Assembly: GCF_902506425.1 (NCBI RefSeq)
Contig: NZ_LR732475.1
Span: 1 to 9,702, forward strand
Source of the DNA: Novosphingobium sp. 9U
GTDB taxonomy: Bacteria; Pseudomonadota; Alphaproteobacteria; Sphingomonadales; Sphingomonadaceae
Length of the DNA: 9,702 nucleotides
Direction: 5' to 3'
The position numbers and the translations under genes are program-made. Below the pieces are notes generated by a model, which saw only the letters and a list, made by a program, of their open reading frames with translations, did not search any database and had not been told where the DNA came from. Below, piece by piece: positions 1-7,490 of this stretch (position 1 is the first letter of the stretch; each line of letters begins with the position of its first letter).

Positions 1-206
1 CCAGATCTCGGCAGCTACGAAATAATGCAGTTGGTCAGAGCCTGCCTCACCGCGGCGAGCAGCCATCGGCTGCACACTCTTGCGATCACCACGATCGATC
101 AAACCCGCGATTAGGCCGGGCACATCTGACGCCGGGTCTTGTGTCCAAGAGCTCTTAGAAAAGGCTCAAGCCAGCGCTCGAGACCCTTTCTCCAATCCGG
201 ATCCAT
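1..206 (-). pseudogene. IS701-family transposase, N-terminal fragment, frameshifted
   Basis: Reading the minus strand from an ATG at 206 gives MDPDWRKGLERWLEPFLRAL and then GHKTRRQMCPA, the typical start of IS701-family DDE transposases. A stop (TAA) follows at once, but the next frame continues as LIAGLIDRGDRKSVQPMAAR and later DQLHYFVAAEI, also characteristic of this family. Restoring one base near position 112 would give an uninterrupted CPAYIAGLI, so a single-base deletion is the simplest explanation. A strong GGAGG-type ribosome site lies a few bases before the ATG, which supports this start. Only about 65 of an expected 400 or so residues are present because the gene leaves the window at the left edge. 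Positions 207-292, upstream of this start, hold the presumed IS end and no gene; I could not identify the terminal inverted repeat. The family call rests on remembered motifs, not on a search. Confidence 0.75.
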
Positions 207-292
207 CACCCGCCCCTCCAGAAGCTGGCACCCTATAAATTACACATTCCACGCTTGGAAATCCTTAAATCATAACATCGGCCAAAGTAGTG

Positions 293-1459
293 CTAGTCTG
301 AACCGAACAGGTCGCGGGTGAATACCTTGGCCGCTACGTCGTCGATCTCGGACGTCATCCGATTGGCGATGATGACGTCGCAGTCTCGCTTGAACGCATC
401 AAGGTCGCGCACCACCGCCGAACCGAAGAACTCCTCCTCCGTCATTGCAGGCTCGTGGATCACCACTTCGATACCCTTAGCCTTGATCCGCTTCATGATG
501 CCTTGGATCGACGACTGCCGAAAGTTGTCCGATCCGGACTTCATCACCAGGCGGAATACACCAACTTTCTGCGGCTTCCTGGCAATAATCTGGTCGGCCA
601 GGAAGTCCTTGCGAGTGCGGTTGGCATCCACGATGGCGCGAATGAGATTCTGCGGGACTTCGGAGTAGTTCGCCAGAAGCTGCTTAGTGTCCTTAGGTAG
701 GCAGTAGCCGCCATAGCCAAAGCTGGGATTGTTGTAGTGCGGGCCGATCCGAGGATCGAGACCGACACCAACGATGATTTGGCGCGAGTCCATCCCGTGT
801 GCGATTGCGTAGCTGTCGAGCTCGTTGAAGAAGGCCACGCGCATGGCGAGGTAAGTATTGGCGAAAAGCTTGATTGCCTCGGCCTCGCTCGGATCGGTGA
901 ACAATATCTCGACATCGTTCTTCTCGGCGCCCTCAAACAAAAGGTTCGCGAAAATTCGCGCCCGCTCCGAACGCTCACCGACGATGATGCGCGAGGGATG
1001 CAGGTTGTCGTGGAGAGCGCGACCTTCGCGCAGAAACTCAGGGCTGAAAATTACTTGTGAGGTGCCTAGCCGGTTGCGCACATCTTCGACAAAGCCGACT
1101 GGAATGGTTGATTTAATGACGATTGTGGCCTCAGGATTTCCAGCCACGGCTGTCCGGATTACCTCTTCCACTGATGATGTGTCGAACTTGTTCGTCTCCA
1201 CATCGTAGTTCGTTGGCGTGGCAACGATGACGTAGTCGGCCCTATTTAGGGCCTGCCCTGGGTCCAGGGTAGCGGTCAGGTTCAGTGGACGCGTAGCGAG
1301 AAAGTCCTCAAGCTCGGCGTCGGCAATGGGTGACTTGCGCGCGTTAAGCATGTCGACCCGCTCGGCCGTGATATCGACGGCGACCACCTCATTATGCTGC
1401 GCCAGCAGCACTGCGTTCGACAGCCCGACGTAACCGAGGCCAAATACAGCGATCTTCAT
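293..1459 (-). CDS. ugd: UDP-glucose 6-dehydrogenase / nucleotide-sugar dehydrogenase
   Basis: Cytosolic enzyme that oxidises UDP-glucose (or a related UDP-hexose) twice with NAD+ to give UDP-glucuronate, a precursor of acidic exopolysaccharides and capsules. The ATG at 1459 gives 388 residues, the usual length of the short Ugd class, with GGGGA five bases upstream. An upstream ATG at 1492 would add 11 unconserved residues and is unlikely. With the 1459 start, the Rossmann motif GLGYVG is at residues 7-12, FSPEFLREG near 138-146 with the catalytic-region Glu141, Lys197 and Asn201 in the [12 protein letters not shown] helix, and the catalytic Cys253 in [11 protein letters not shown]. The C-terminal UDP-binding domain is complete and ends in DLFGSD. 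All key residues are present, so it should be active. It has no co-oriented neighbour to share an operon with: decayed IS701 sequence lies downstream and decayed IS5 sequence upstream. UDP-glucose is the likely substrate, but UDP-ManNAc or another sugar cannot be excluded by eye. Confidence 0.93.
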   Translation of the reverse strand: MKIAVFGLGYVGLSNAVLLAQHNEVVAVDITAERVDMLNARKSPIADAELEDFLATRPLNLTATLDPGQALNRADYVIVATPTNYDVETNKFDTSSVEEVIRTAVAGNPEATIVIKSTIPVGFVEDVRNRLGTSQVIFSPEFLREGRALHDNLHPSRIIVGERSERARIFANLLFEGAEKNDVEILFTDPSEAEAIKLFANTYLAMRVAFFNELDSYAIAHGMDSRQIIVGVGLDPRIGPHYNNPSFGYGGYCLPKDTKQLLANYSEVPQNLIRAIVDANRTRKDFLADQIIARKPQKVGVFRLVMKSGSDNFRQSSIQGIMKRIKAKGIEVVIHEPAMTEEEFFGSAVVRDLDAFKRDCDVIIANRMTSEIDDVAAKVFTRDLFGSD

Positions 1460-1746
1460 CATTTTCCCCGCATCATTTGATAGCACGATCATCTAACATC
1501 GCTTGGATGAAAACAACACCCTCGCACGTGCAACAAAGCGCTTCAGCTCTGAATGTCTCGATCAGCGACAGCGTCGCACCGTGCTGAATGGACGCGCGTG
1601 CAGGTATATTCGATTGTCATCATCTCACCGGCCAGACCCGCGTAAACCGCCGCTCATAGTAAATTCCACACCCCGGCCTCTCGCCTACGGACGAAGCGGT
1701 TGTAGCACGTTGTTGGCGGTCATTAGCGTCTGAGCGCCAGACTCGT
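1460..1746. other. Intergenic region upstream of ugd, no gene recognised
   Basis: About 285 bases between the ugd start and the stop of the decayed IS5 transposase. Short open frames on both strands show no recognisable motif and no good ribosome site. Any ugd promoter must lie here, either in this spacer or in the outer end of the neighbouring IS5 remnant, but I cannot pick out convincing -35/-10 boxes. The IS5 terminal repeat should be near 1700-1745 but is too decayed for me to place. Confidence 0.4.
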
Positions 1747-2501
1747 TCATAGCCAGAAGACGATCGCGGCTGCGAGCGCGACGGCGGACTGGTAGTTGCG
1801 CGCGAGCTTGCCGTGGCGATTGGCAACACGGCGGAAGTTCTTGAGCCGACAGAACATAGCCTCGACAAGCCAACGGTCGCCATAGCAGCGATCGTCGTAC
1901 TGGATGGGCCGCTCTTGATTTCGCCTGCCCGGGATGGTGGGAATTGTACCTCTAATCTCGAAGCTTTGAGCGCAGCCAATTGGCGTCGTATCGCGGGATC
2001 TGCGATCAGGCACATCATCCCTATGATCGCATCGACGAGCATGTCGGGACCCTTGATGTCTGATGTATTACCGGTGTCAGTACGAGGCGGGTTGGTAGCC
2101 CGAGGACATCCACGAGCGCATGGATCTTCGTCGTCCGGCCGCCGCGCGAAATACCAATGGCATTGCTCGAGCCCTTTTTCCGCCCCCCGCACACTGATTG
2201 TTTTTAATATAGCTGCTGTCGAGCTGGGCGGTCTCAGCGATCCAGCCTTCCTCGATCAAAGCAGCCAGGATGCGGGATCAAAGCCGCGGTGGCTCCATCT
2301 GTTACAGCGATTATAGACCGTCGTCGAAGGTCCGTACTCGCTTGGACAATCCTGCCAATGACCGCCGCATCTGAGCTAGTGCACGATATCTGAAATCACC
2401 CGTCGGTCATCGACACATCGTGCTCCAGGCTGGGTCTGCGGCAGGTGCGGCTCGATCGCCGCCCATGCCGGATCGGATAGCCAGAACAATGACGGTGTCA
2501 C
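1747..2501 (-). pseudogene. IS5-family transposase, full length but multiply frameshifted
   Basis: Reading on the minus strand across frames rebuilds an almost complete IS5-family DDE transposase. A GTG at 2501 begins VTPSLFWLSDPAWAAIEPHL; then come RCGGHWQDCPSEYGPSTTVY, LIEEGWIAETAQLDSSYIK (first Asp), GISRGGRTTKIHALVDVLG, TGNTSDIKGPDML, LIAD (second Asp) and finally RWLVEAMFCRLKNFRRVA (catalytic Glu) before AAAIVFWL and TGA at 1747. At least four frameshifts are needed, near 2285, 2170, 2085 and 2010, and there is an in-frame TAG at 2376-2378. The three catalytic positions survive but the frame does not, so no functional transposase can be made. The number of lesions points to an old insertion. 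The right outer end probably lies between 2520 and 2581, where it meets the next IS5 remnant. Confidence 0.85.
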
Positions 2502-2581
2502 GGCTCAGCCTCTTCCGATGCAAAGGCACATTGAATCAACAGGTCGACGTAAAATCAAGCTGCTGATTGCGTTTGGACTTC

Positions 2582-2935
2582 AGCCTCCGCTGAAAGATCA
2601 GGGGTGAGTGTTTCGTCGTAGGAGATTGCCGCCCGTCGTGGCGAAGATCATGGTGAGAGACGTCAATCCGCTTCTCGTGATCGCGGATCAGGCGGCGCCA
2701 TCGGATCATCCAGCCAATTGTGCGCTCGAGACCCAGCGTCGGGGTAACACCTTAAAGCCCTCCTGCTTGTTACTGCGGCGGATGGCCCATACACGCCCGC
2801 GCAGTCCGCCCAGCGACCGCCGCAGCGGAACGCATGAACGCCCCCCCCTCAGCACCCGGCGATCTTCGACACGCGGCTTGCCGCGAACTTCGGTGGGCAG
2901 AAAAGGCGCGATCCGCTATGGGTCCGGATCCTAGA
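2582..2935 (-). pseudogene. Internally deleted IS5-family transposase (N- and C-termini joined)
   Basis: The minus strand near 2935-2790 encodes RIAPFLPTEVRGKPRVEDRR, then, after a frame change at a run of eight C (2841-2848), RCGGRWADCAGVYGP; this is the N-terminal region of an IS5-type transposase. Directly after it, at about 2785-2790, the frame continues as IRRSNKQEGFKVLPRRWV, then (after another frameshift) ERTIGWMIRWRRLIRDHEKR and IDVS, the C-terminal region of an IS5 transposase. The central part with the first catalytic aspartates is missing, so this is either an internal deletion or a join of two IS5 relatives. The outer end, about 2582-2605, resembles the better-preserved end at 9389-9417. 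Non-functional. Confidence 0.75.
2601..2783 (+). repeat. Direct repeat, left copy (IS5 3' end)
   Basis: This stretch aligns throughout with 9408-9591 in the same orientation, with scattered substitutions and small indels; both copies begin ggggtgagtgtttcg and end in ctgcggcggat. Beyond 2783 the two diverge completely. The repeat is the C-terminal and terminal part of the same IS5-type element. It is one of a pair that brackets the glycosyltransferase, flippase, GH5 and PilZ genes. Confidence 0.85.
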
Positions 2936-3170
2936 GCGCCGGTTCCGCCTGGGCAGACATCCGGCACCACCACTTCTTGCCCTTCGCAATTATGCTGGCG
3001 TTTTCATTTCCCCTCCTAAACCTTAGTTTTGAGGAATTGCCAGCGTTCTCGCGTAACCATCTTGAACCGGAAAGGCGGAACGGGCCTAAGCGATCATGCC
3101 TTGATCCGTTAGTTCTGCATCATGGTCGATGGGCGTACACCACGCGAGGTCCGTCAGCCTTCCGCTGAAC
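2936..3170. other. Unassigned spacer
   Basis: About 235 bases between the deleted IS5 transposase and the oxidoreductase fragment. No frame on either strand shows a recognisable domain. It contains a loose inverted repeat with arms around 2990-2996 and 3040-3046 (GCTGGC and GCCAGC). It is probably IS flank or a decayed gene I cannot identify. Confidence 0.35.
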
Positions 3171-3600
3171 TTAGATCAAATTCCTGACGGCTGCCGGTTT
3201 GAATGGCAGGAAGCGTTCACCTGTCGCGGCCTTCTTCGTCCACTGTGATGAGGGCCGTCCCACCCCAATCAGATCGAACTCGCCGGCGGTGATCCGGCGC
3301 CGAACCTCGTTCAGATTATCGACCCCATTGCTGCCCCCAGCGGCGTAAGACCCGTAAAGATCCCGACCCAGGCCTACGCCGCCGACGGCCAGGCTTGCAG
3401 GCCGCTGACCTTCCGGGTCCATCCCGCCAAGGTAAGCTCGCTCGCTTCGAAAAGCGGGAGTGTGGAACCGTCGGGTACTCGCGTCGAATTCGTTGACGCC
3501 GGCATCGACCAGCGGGCGCAGCATTGCCTCCAGCTCGGTTGGACTGCGCACGAGCGAAGCCTGGCAGTCCTGCTGTTGCCATTGGGAAGAGCGGAGTTTC
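3171..3600 (-). pseudogene. Old-yellow-enzyme-type NADH:flavin oxidoreductase, C-terminal fragment
   Basis: The translated frame contains LRSSQWQQQDCQA, SPTELEAMLRPLVDAGVNEF, DASTRRFHTPAF, AVGGVGLGRDLYGSYAAGG, LNEVRRRITAGEFDLIGVGR and a final LPFKPAAVRNLI. This is the C-terminal part of the FMN-binding TIM barrel of old yellow enzyme homologues, with GGVGL and the EFDLIGVGR strand forming the FMN phosphate site. About 140 residues remain of a family length near 360. Around residues 79-92 the family-like sequence LAGWTRKVSGL lies in another frame, so a pair of compensating frameshifts scrambles that segment. The usual ALLxDP after VGR is also missing. The upstream end stops near 3600, exactly where a tRNA 3' half begins. 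An open frame does run from 3671 through this junction, but its first 25 residues are antisense tRNA and not protein. The fragment is unrelated to the polysaccharide genes and was probably carried in by rearrangement. Confidence 0.8.
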
Positions 3601-3607
3601 TCTGCCC

Positions 3608-3657
3608 GGGCTTTGGTAAGGCTGAGATCGCGAGTTCGTTCCTCACCGGGAGCACCA
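3608..3657 (+). tRNA. tRNA-Thr(GGT) 3' half, partial and decayed
   Basis: The plus strand shows an anticodon loop TTGGTAA (3613-3619, anticodon GGT), a five-base variable region, a T arm with loop TTCGTTC (3635-3641), the acceptor strand CGGGAGC (3647-3653), discriminator A and an encoded CCA ending at 3657. The T stem pairs four of five and the anticodon stem pairs loosely with wobbles and one mismatch. The matching 5' acceptor strand (GCTCCCG) and the D arm are absent; oxidoreductase sequence sits in their place. It cannot be a working tRNA. A lone tRNA 3' half is what is left at the far end of an element that integrated into a tRNA gene, though chance rearrangement is also possible. The identity comes from the loop and arms seen by eye. 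Confidence 0.6.
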
Positions 3658-3674
3658 TTCTTCTTAGTCACTTA

Positions 3675-3695
3675 GCGGACCCTCTCGGGGTCCGC
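3675..3695 (+). terminator. GC-rich hairpin after the tRNA half
   Basis: A perfect 8-bp stem, GCGGACCC and GGGTCCGC, around a five-base loop TCTCG, placed 18 bases after the tRNA CCA end. That is the usual position for a tRNA terminator. A T-run is poor on both strands, so termination efficiency is uncertain. It also lies 73 bases past the stop of the converging glycosyltransferase gene and could serve either direction. Confidence 0.5.
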
Positions 3696-3767
3696 CTCAC
3701 ATTTGGGAGGACCCGGGTAGCACGCGGCGGCAGGCGAGTGTGGCTGGATAGGCTTAAGGCCAGTCTC

Positions 3768-4523
3768 TCAACGACCGACCATTCCAAACTCTTGCGCGGC
3801 TTCGACAGAAAGATACCTTGCTTCCCTGCGACGTAGAAAATTCATAGCGCGACGCTTAATTGATACCTTTCCCTTGCCGCCAAAGCGGTACGAGTGGTTC
3901 TCACCATTGTTCTTCAGCGCTATGGCCGCTGCGAACGGTATCGGGTCTAAGGTTCTCGGCGTGTTCTTCGACAACCGGCTAAAGTCCTGATGCTGCGTGA
4001 CAGTGATGTATAACGGCCAGTTGAAACTGGAATCAGCATCAGCCGAGTCCAGGTAGAATATTGCAGAGGATCCACAACGTCGATCGAAATCAGCAACAGT
4101 CTCAATTTCTTGGCTTTTTACATCAAGAATGTGACCTTTGTCGATGAGGTATCCTCTACGGTTATCGTTATCAAGGGTGAAACTAGCAAGCTTGTTGCTT
4201 ACTAAGTCATCAGAGTCGAGAAGCATCATGTACCCTCCACCGCCCCTTAATACGAAATTTACAAGATCGAACTTTTTAAAGCGCTTATCCAGCATTTGAT
4301 GCGCTGACGTCTCGGGAACTGGATAGGCCTTGGAGAGAAAAATCACACGAGGATCATTCTGCTGGTAGATCGAGGGAACCTCGTCGCAAGCAATCACTAC
4401 CCTGACGTTCGCGTCTCGGCTTGCGAGAGCCGAACCGACGGTGGCTTCAAGAAGCCGGTTGACGCGCTCCCAATTCGAAGAAACCTTGGCGCTCCGCAGC
4501 GGGATAACAAACGTAAAGTCCAT
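3768..4523 (-). CDS. Glycosyltransferase family 2-like protein (GT-A fold)
   Basis: Probably transfers a sugar from a nucleotide-sugar donor onto a polysaccharide repeat unit at the cytoplasmic face of the membrane. The ATG at 4523 (MDFTFVIPLRS) is preferred over the one at 4577: AGGG lies five bases before it, and FTFVIPLRS is the opening beta strand typical of GT-A enzymes, which would otherwise start after 18 unconserved residues. The product is 251 residues. It has VRVVIACDEVP near residues 40-50, the metal/nucleotide motif DSDD at 103-106 inside YMMLLDSDDLVSN, and a possible catalytic-base stretch NGENHSY near 206-212. A basic C-terminal segment (KRRAMNFLRRREARY) may hold it against the membrane. 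Donor and acceptor cannot be predicted. The gene looks more AT-rich than its neighbours, with many A/T third positions, which suggests separate acquisition. It is divergent from the flippase gene and shares its upstream region. Confidence 0.72.
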   Translation of the reverse strand: MDFTFVIPLRSAKVSSNWERVNRLLEATVGSALASRDANVRVVIACDEVPSIYQQNDPRVIFLSKAYPVPETSAHQMLDKRFKKFDLVNFVLRGGGGYMMLLDSDDLVSNKLASFTLDNDNRRGYLIDKGHILDVKSQEIETVADFDRRCGSSAIFYLDSADADSSFNWPLYITVTQHQDFSRLSKNTPRTLDPIPFAAAIALKNNGENHSYRFGGKGKVSIKRRAMNFLRRREARYLSVEAAQEFGMVGR

Positions 4524-4671
4524 ACCTGCCCTTTCATCGAACGCAGATGCCTTGGCACGACGGGGCAGACCGAGCAAGTTTGCGCCGCCGCCTTTTTGGA
4601 AGCAAAAAGCTTGAGGTAACGCCAGTTTGCGATAGCGACTAGCGTACCGGGAAATAGGACTCTTTTATAGC
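4524..4671. promoter_or_regulatory. Divergent intergenic region between glycosyltransferase and flippase
   Basis: The only non-coding stretch from which both divergent polysaccharide genes could be transcribed. It carries an inverted repeat, CTTTTT at 4592-4597 and AAAAAG at 4604-4609 around a six-base loop, and an AT-rich stretch (tcttttatag) just before the flippase ATG. The flippase has only a weak AGGA-type ribosome site at about 4653. I cannot assign firm promoter boxes; the regulatory role is inferred from gene layout. Confidence 0.4.
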
Positions 4672-6201
4672 ATGGCTAGCGCGCATACACCCGGCGAACT
4701 CCCTCAGGGCGAGCTTAACCCCTCCCTCCGACAACAGGTGCTCGTCGGGGCAGGTTGGATGACAGGGCTTCAGCTGCTCTCCAAAGTCATCGAGGTCGGC
4801 TTCATCGCCGTCCTAGCTCGCTTACTCACGCCCGCAGACTTCGGCGTCATAGCGGGCGCAACCATCTTTGTGCAGTTCACATCGATGCTAGTCGAGATCG
4901 GTATCGGCGCGACGTTGGTCCAACTTCCTAGTCTGTCACGCGACGACATTCGCGTCGCCGGAACGCTGGTATTTCTTAATAGCATCGGCTACTTCGCAGC
5001 CACTCAATTACTCGCGCCGCTTGCAGGTTGGTTCTTACACATTCCGGAAGTTACGCCGGTTCTAAGGGTGCTTTCTCTAGTTTTCCTTATGCAAGCCTTT
5101 GGAGTTGTATCAGAGAATCTACTATTACGCAAAATTCTTGTTAAGCATGTAATGCTTGCTCAGCTATTCAGCCGTCTGATTGGAACAGGCTTGATCGGCT
5201 TGGCTCTTGCATGGTCAGGGCTTGGCTACTGGGCGTTGGTTGCCGCAACATTGGCTGAAACAGGTATCAAGGCCGCTATACTATGCATGGTCGAACGCCC
5301 ACCGCTCCGACCTCTGCTAAAGGGACCAATCGCCCGCAAACTTCTTCAGCGGAGCTCCGGCTTCTCTGCATCTCGCTTGATTAACTTTGTCGCGTTGCGA
5401 GCCGACAACGCTGTTGTCGGCCGGATGATGGACGCGGCCTCGCTTGGCCTCTACTCGCGAGCCTATAATTTGATGAGTGTTCCGGCCGACCTTTATGGAC
5501 GCATTGCAGAGCGGGTGATCTTTCCAGCGCTCGCTCGCGTCCAAGACGACGCGGCGCGGTTACGATCTGCCTACCTTAGGGGGGTCGAGTTAACCGCAGT
5601 GATTGGAATTCCGCTTTCCGCACTTCTTGCCATTCTCGCGCCTGAAGTTATCGCATTGATTCTAGGCCCAAAGTGGACAAACGTTATTGTTCCGTTTGCG
5701 GTTCTCTCATCCGCGTCATACTTCAGGTTGGGAGCGAAGATAAGCGCCTCCCTCCAGCGCGCGAAGGGTGCAGTCGCTTCGATGATAGTCAATCAGATCG
5801 TTTATGCTGGATTGGTCGTCGGGGGCTGTCTTGCGACATACCGCTTTGGAATCGCCACGCTTGCTCAGGCGGTTGCTGCCAGCGTGATCGTTTCCTTTCT
5901 GTTGATTAGTGTCAATGCATGCCGACTTGTTGGCGTTTCGCCCAGATCGTTTGCGGTTGCCCACCTGCCCGGATTGTTGCTGGCGGGCTTGGTTACGGCA
6001 GTCGCTTACCCGGTTACAGCCATAGCTCGCCTAAACGCGCAGGAGCCATTCGTAGTCTTAGCATTCGCGGGGGCGGCGGTTGGCAGTGTCGGAGTGGCTC
6101 TGCTCCTAACCCGTCCTAGATGGCTGATGGGTGAAATGGGGGCCGGAATGGCTGCGACTGCGTTGTTCAAAGTGAAGCAACGTCGGCGGAAGCACGCTTG
6201 A
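4672..6201 (+). CDS. Wzx/WzxC-type polysaccharide flippase (MOP superfamily)
   Basis: Integral inner-membrane protein expected to flip undecaprenyl-pyrophosphate-linked repeat units, or a related lipid-linked glycan, from the cytoplasm to the periplasm. The 509 residues match the usual 450-510 of the family. After a short polar N-terminus comes the first helix with GWMTGLQLLSKVIEV, followed by the family motif LARLLTPADFG (residues 48-58), many hydrophobic helices consistent with 12-14 membrane spans, and LGLYSRAYNLMSVPADLYGR then IFPALARVQDD near 257-300, the signature of the WzxC-like branch. The C-terminus is strongly basic (KVKQRRRKHA) and presumably cytoplasmic. The frame is intact with no sign of decay. 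It is divergent from the glycosyltransferase at 4523. An IS5 fragment follows within about 45 bases, so any original downstream partner has been lost or displaced. Substrate specificity cannot be read from the sequence. Confidence 0.9.
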   Translation: MASAHTPGELPQGELNPSLRQQVLVGAGWMTGLQLLSKVIEVGFIAVLARLLTPADFGVIAGATIFVQFTSMLVEIGIGATLVQLPSLSRDDIRVAGTLVFLNSIGYFAATQLLAPLAGWFLHIPEVTPVLRVLSLVFLMQAFGVVSENLLLRKILVKHVMLAQLFSRLIGTGLIGLALAWSGLGYWALVAATLAETGIKAAILCMVERPPLRPLLKGPIARKLLQRSSGFSASRLINFVALRADNAVVGRMMDAASLGLYSRAYNLMSVPADLYGRIAERVIFPALARVQDDAARLRSAYLRGVELTAVIGIPLSALLAILAPEVIALILGPKWTNVIVPFAVLSSASYFRLGAKISASLQRAKGAVASMIVNQIVYAGLVVGGCLATYRFGIATLAQAVAASVIVSFLLISVNACRLVGVSPRSFAVAHLPGLLLAGLVTAVAYPVTAIARLNAQEPFVVLAFAGAAVGSVGVALLLTRPRWLMGEMGAGMAATALFKVKQRRRKHA

Positions 6202-6244
6202 TCGTTCCCGACGGGTGCGACACGAGACCAAGGCCGATGAGGCT

Positions 6245-6546
6245 CAGACGCCTCGCAAACAAGCCAGATACCACTGCGGCACATACAATCGCTCAGATCA
6301 GAGCGTTATTGGAGGTGCCCACCTCGCGAAAATCCACCTTGCGTGGGCGGCCTCGACGTCAGGCACGCGCATCAACGGCGAGAGGCGATCCCATTCGTCG
6401 TTGGTAAGATCGCTCGGGCAGAGCTTCGTTTTCCTGGCGGTCGGGGCGTCGGGGCAATCGCCTCCGTCTCTGCTGCGTCCACATGCAGAGCCTGCATCAG
6501 AATCTATGCGCCTGACAAGCCCTTCCGCAGATTTCCAAACAGCCTA
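6245..6546 (-). pseudogene. IS5-family transposase, N-terminal fragment with 5' IS end
   Basis: On the minus strand, after a decayed terminal repeat, an ATG near 6484 opens MWTQQRRRR; a shifted frame then gives CPSDLTNDEWDRLSPLM, and another shift gives RRGRPRKVDFREV followed by degraded sequence to about 6245. The DLTxxEW...GRPRKVDFREV pattern is the N-terminal region of IS5-family transposases. The outer end TAGGCTGTTTGG (6546 inwards) resembles GAGTCCGTTCGG at 9389, matching 8 of 12, as inverted ends of one element type would. It therefore probably belongs with the C-terminal pieces at 2601 and 9389. At least two frameshifts and in-frame stops make it dead. It abuts the IS630 element with only ten bases between. 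Confidence 0.65.
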
Positions 6547-6556
6547 TTAGAGTTTA

Positions 6557-6580
6557 GAGCGCTTTCACGATGACCGTTGA
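6557..6580 (+). repeat. IS630 terminal inverted repeat, left
   Basis: Starts GAGC directly after TA at 6555-6556. Matches the inverted right end at 7491-7514 at most positions of the first 22, with one single-base gap and several substitutions. Confidence 0.7.
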
Positions 6581-7426
6581 TAGCCGGCGTCGTGAAAGAA
6601 GTTGGCGCATTCGTCTGGGTGGAAGCGGTCGAGCAGGTTGCCAATGCATTTGACGAGTGCATCGACGGTTCGCGCCGGCTCTTGGCGCAGAAGTGCCTTC
6701 AGCTTGGAGAATGCCATCTCGATAGAGTTCATGTCGGGACTGTAAGGCGGCAGGTAGAAGATCTGAGCGTGCCGTTCGGCGATCGCTTCACGGATGCCGG
6801 AGATCTTGTGCGCTGGCAGGTTGTCGAGGACGAGAACGTCGCCTGGGTTGAGGGTTGGTGCGAGGACATGCTGGACATAAGTGCGGAAGGCATCGCCATC
6901 CATCGCACGGTCCAGCACTTAAGGCGCCGTCATCCCGGCGAGACGTAGCCCGGCAACGAAAGTCATCGTCTTCCAGTGCCGGAACGGGGCTTTGTCGTGA
7001 CAGCGTTCGCCAACCGGAGACCAGCCATAGAGCCGGGCCATCTTCGTGTTCACCCAGGTCTCATCGAGAAAGACGAGGCTCTCCGGATCGAACGGCGGGC
7101 GTCCACCGTTACCCCGAGGGCTAAGGCGTAGTGCCGCCACAAGCGGTCCCCGGAAAACCTCGAAGTCGACCACCGCGGCCAAACGCTCCAGTGGATCGCC
7201 CGCCGCGCTCAGCGCCTCGTACCGGTCCGAAAGATCGAAGAAACCAGGCTGTCCCGCCATCTCTGCCTCCACTGCCGCGCCGAGCAGTGAACCATCTCGG
7301 GCCGTCAGATGCTACCGGTTTTTCGAGGCGTCCAGCTGCTTGCCGAACGGGCACGCCGCCATCCACCGCCTTTAGCACTCGATCACGCAGATTCTGCGAG
7401 TAGCTCTGACCAGACCGCCAACCCAT
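6565..7426 (-). pseudogene. Chimeric transposase: IS630 head, IS5 N-terminal insert, IS630 catalytic domain
   Basis: Three parts can be read in order on the minus strand. First, from an ATG at 7426, MGWRSGQSYSQNLRDRVLKA then VDGGVPVRQAAGRLE: the IS630 helix-turn-helix. Second, in another frame from 7260, MAGQPGFFDLSDRYEALSAA, then GDPLERLAAVVDFEVF and GNGGRPPFDPE: the start of an unrelated IS5-type transposase. Third, directly fused at about 7085 in the same frame, SLVFLDETWVNTKMARLYGW and RHWKTMTFVAGLR, then after a TAA at 6919-6921 VLVLDNLPAHK and LPPYSPDMNSIEMAFSKLKA: the IS630 DDE domain. All three catalytic acids (Asp in FLDET, Asp in LDNLPAH, Glu in NSIE) survive. The IS630 middle part, about 100 residues, has been replaced by the IS5 piece. 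The frame change and the stop make it inactive as read. FDPE resembles the LDPE expected at this place in IS630 proteins, so a short homology may mark the crossover. Confidence 0.8.
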
Positions 7427-7490
7427 TGCCGCCTCCATCACGTCAGCCGCCATGAATCACAGGATCATCGTTTTGGAAATCCCTCTCCGA

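Noticed and set aside
1460..1492. Upstream ATG at 1492 as the ugd start
   Set aside because: It adds 11 unconserved residues; GGGGA is placed correctly for the ATG at 1459, and Rossmann enzymes of this family begin [12 protein letters not shown].
1620..2192. 190-residue minus-strand open frame
   Set aside because: Only a middle stretch (NTSDIKGPDML through the LIAD block) is real transposase; the rest is out of frame. It is part of the frameshifted IS5 pseudogene and not a separate gene.
2579..2594. Small hairpin TTCAG / CTGAA as a terminator
   Set aside because: Only five base pairs, no T-run, and it lies at the junction between two IS remnants, so it is more likely chance or a decayed IS end.
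3462..3836. 124-residue plus-strand open frame across the tRNA half
   Set aside because: It is antisense to the oxidoreductase fragment, crosses the tRNA half and the hairpin, and has no domain or ribosome site.
6919..6921. Recoding or readthrough of the TAA inside the IS630 transposase
   Set aside because: The gene is already disrupted by the IS5 insert and a frame change, so an ordinary nonsense mutation is enough.
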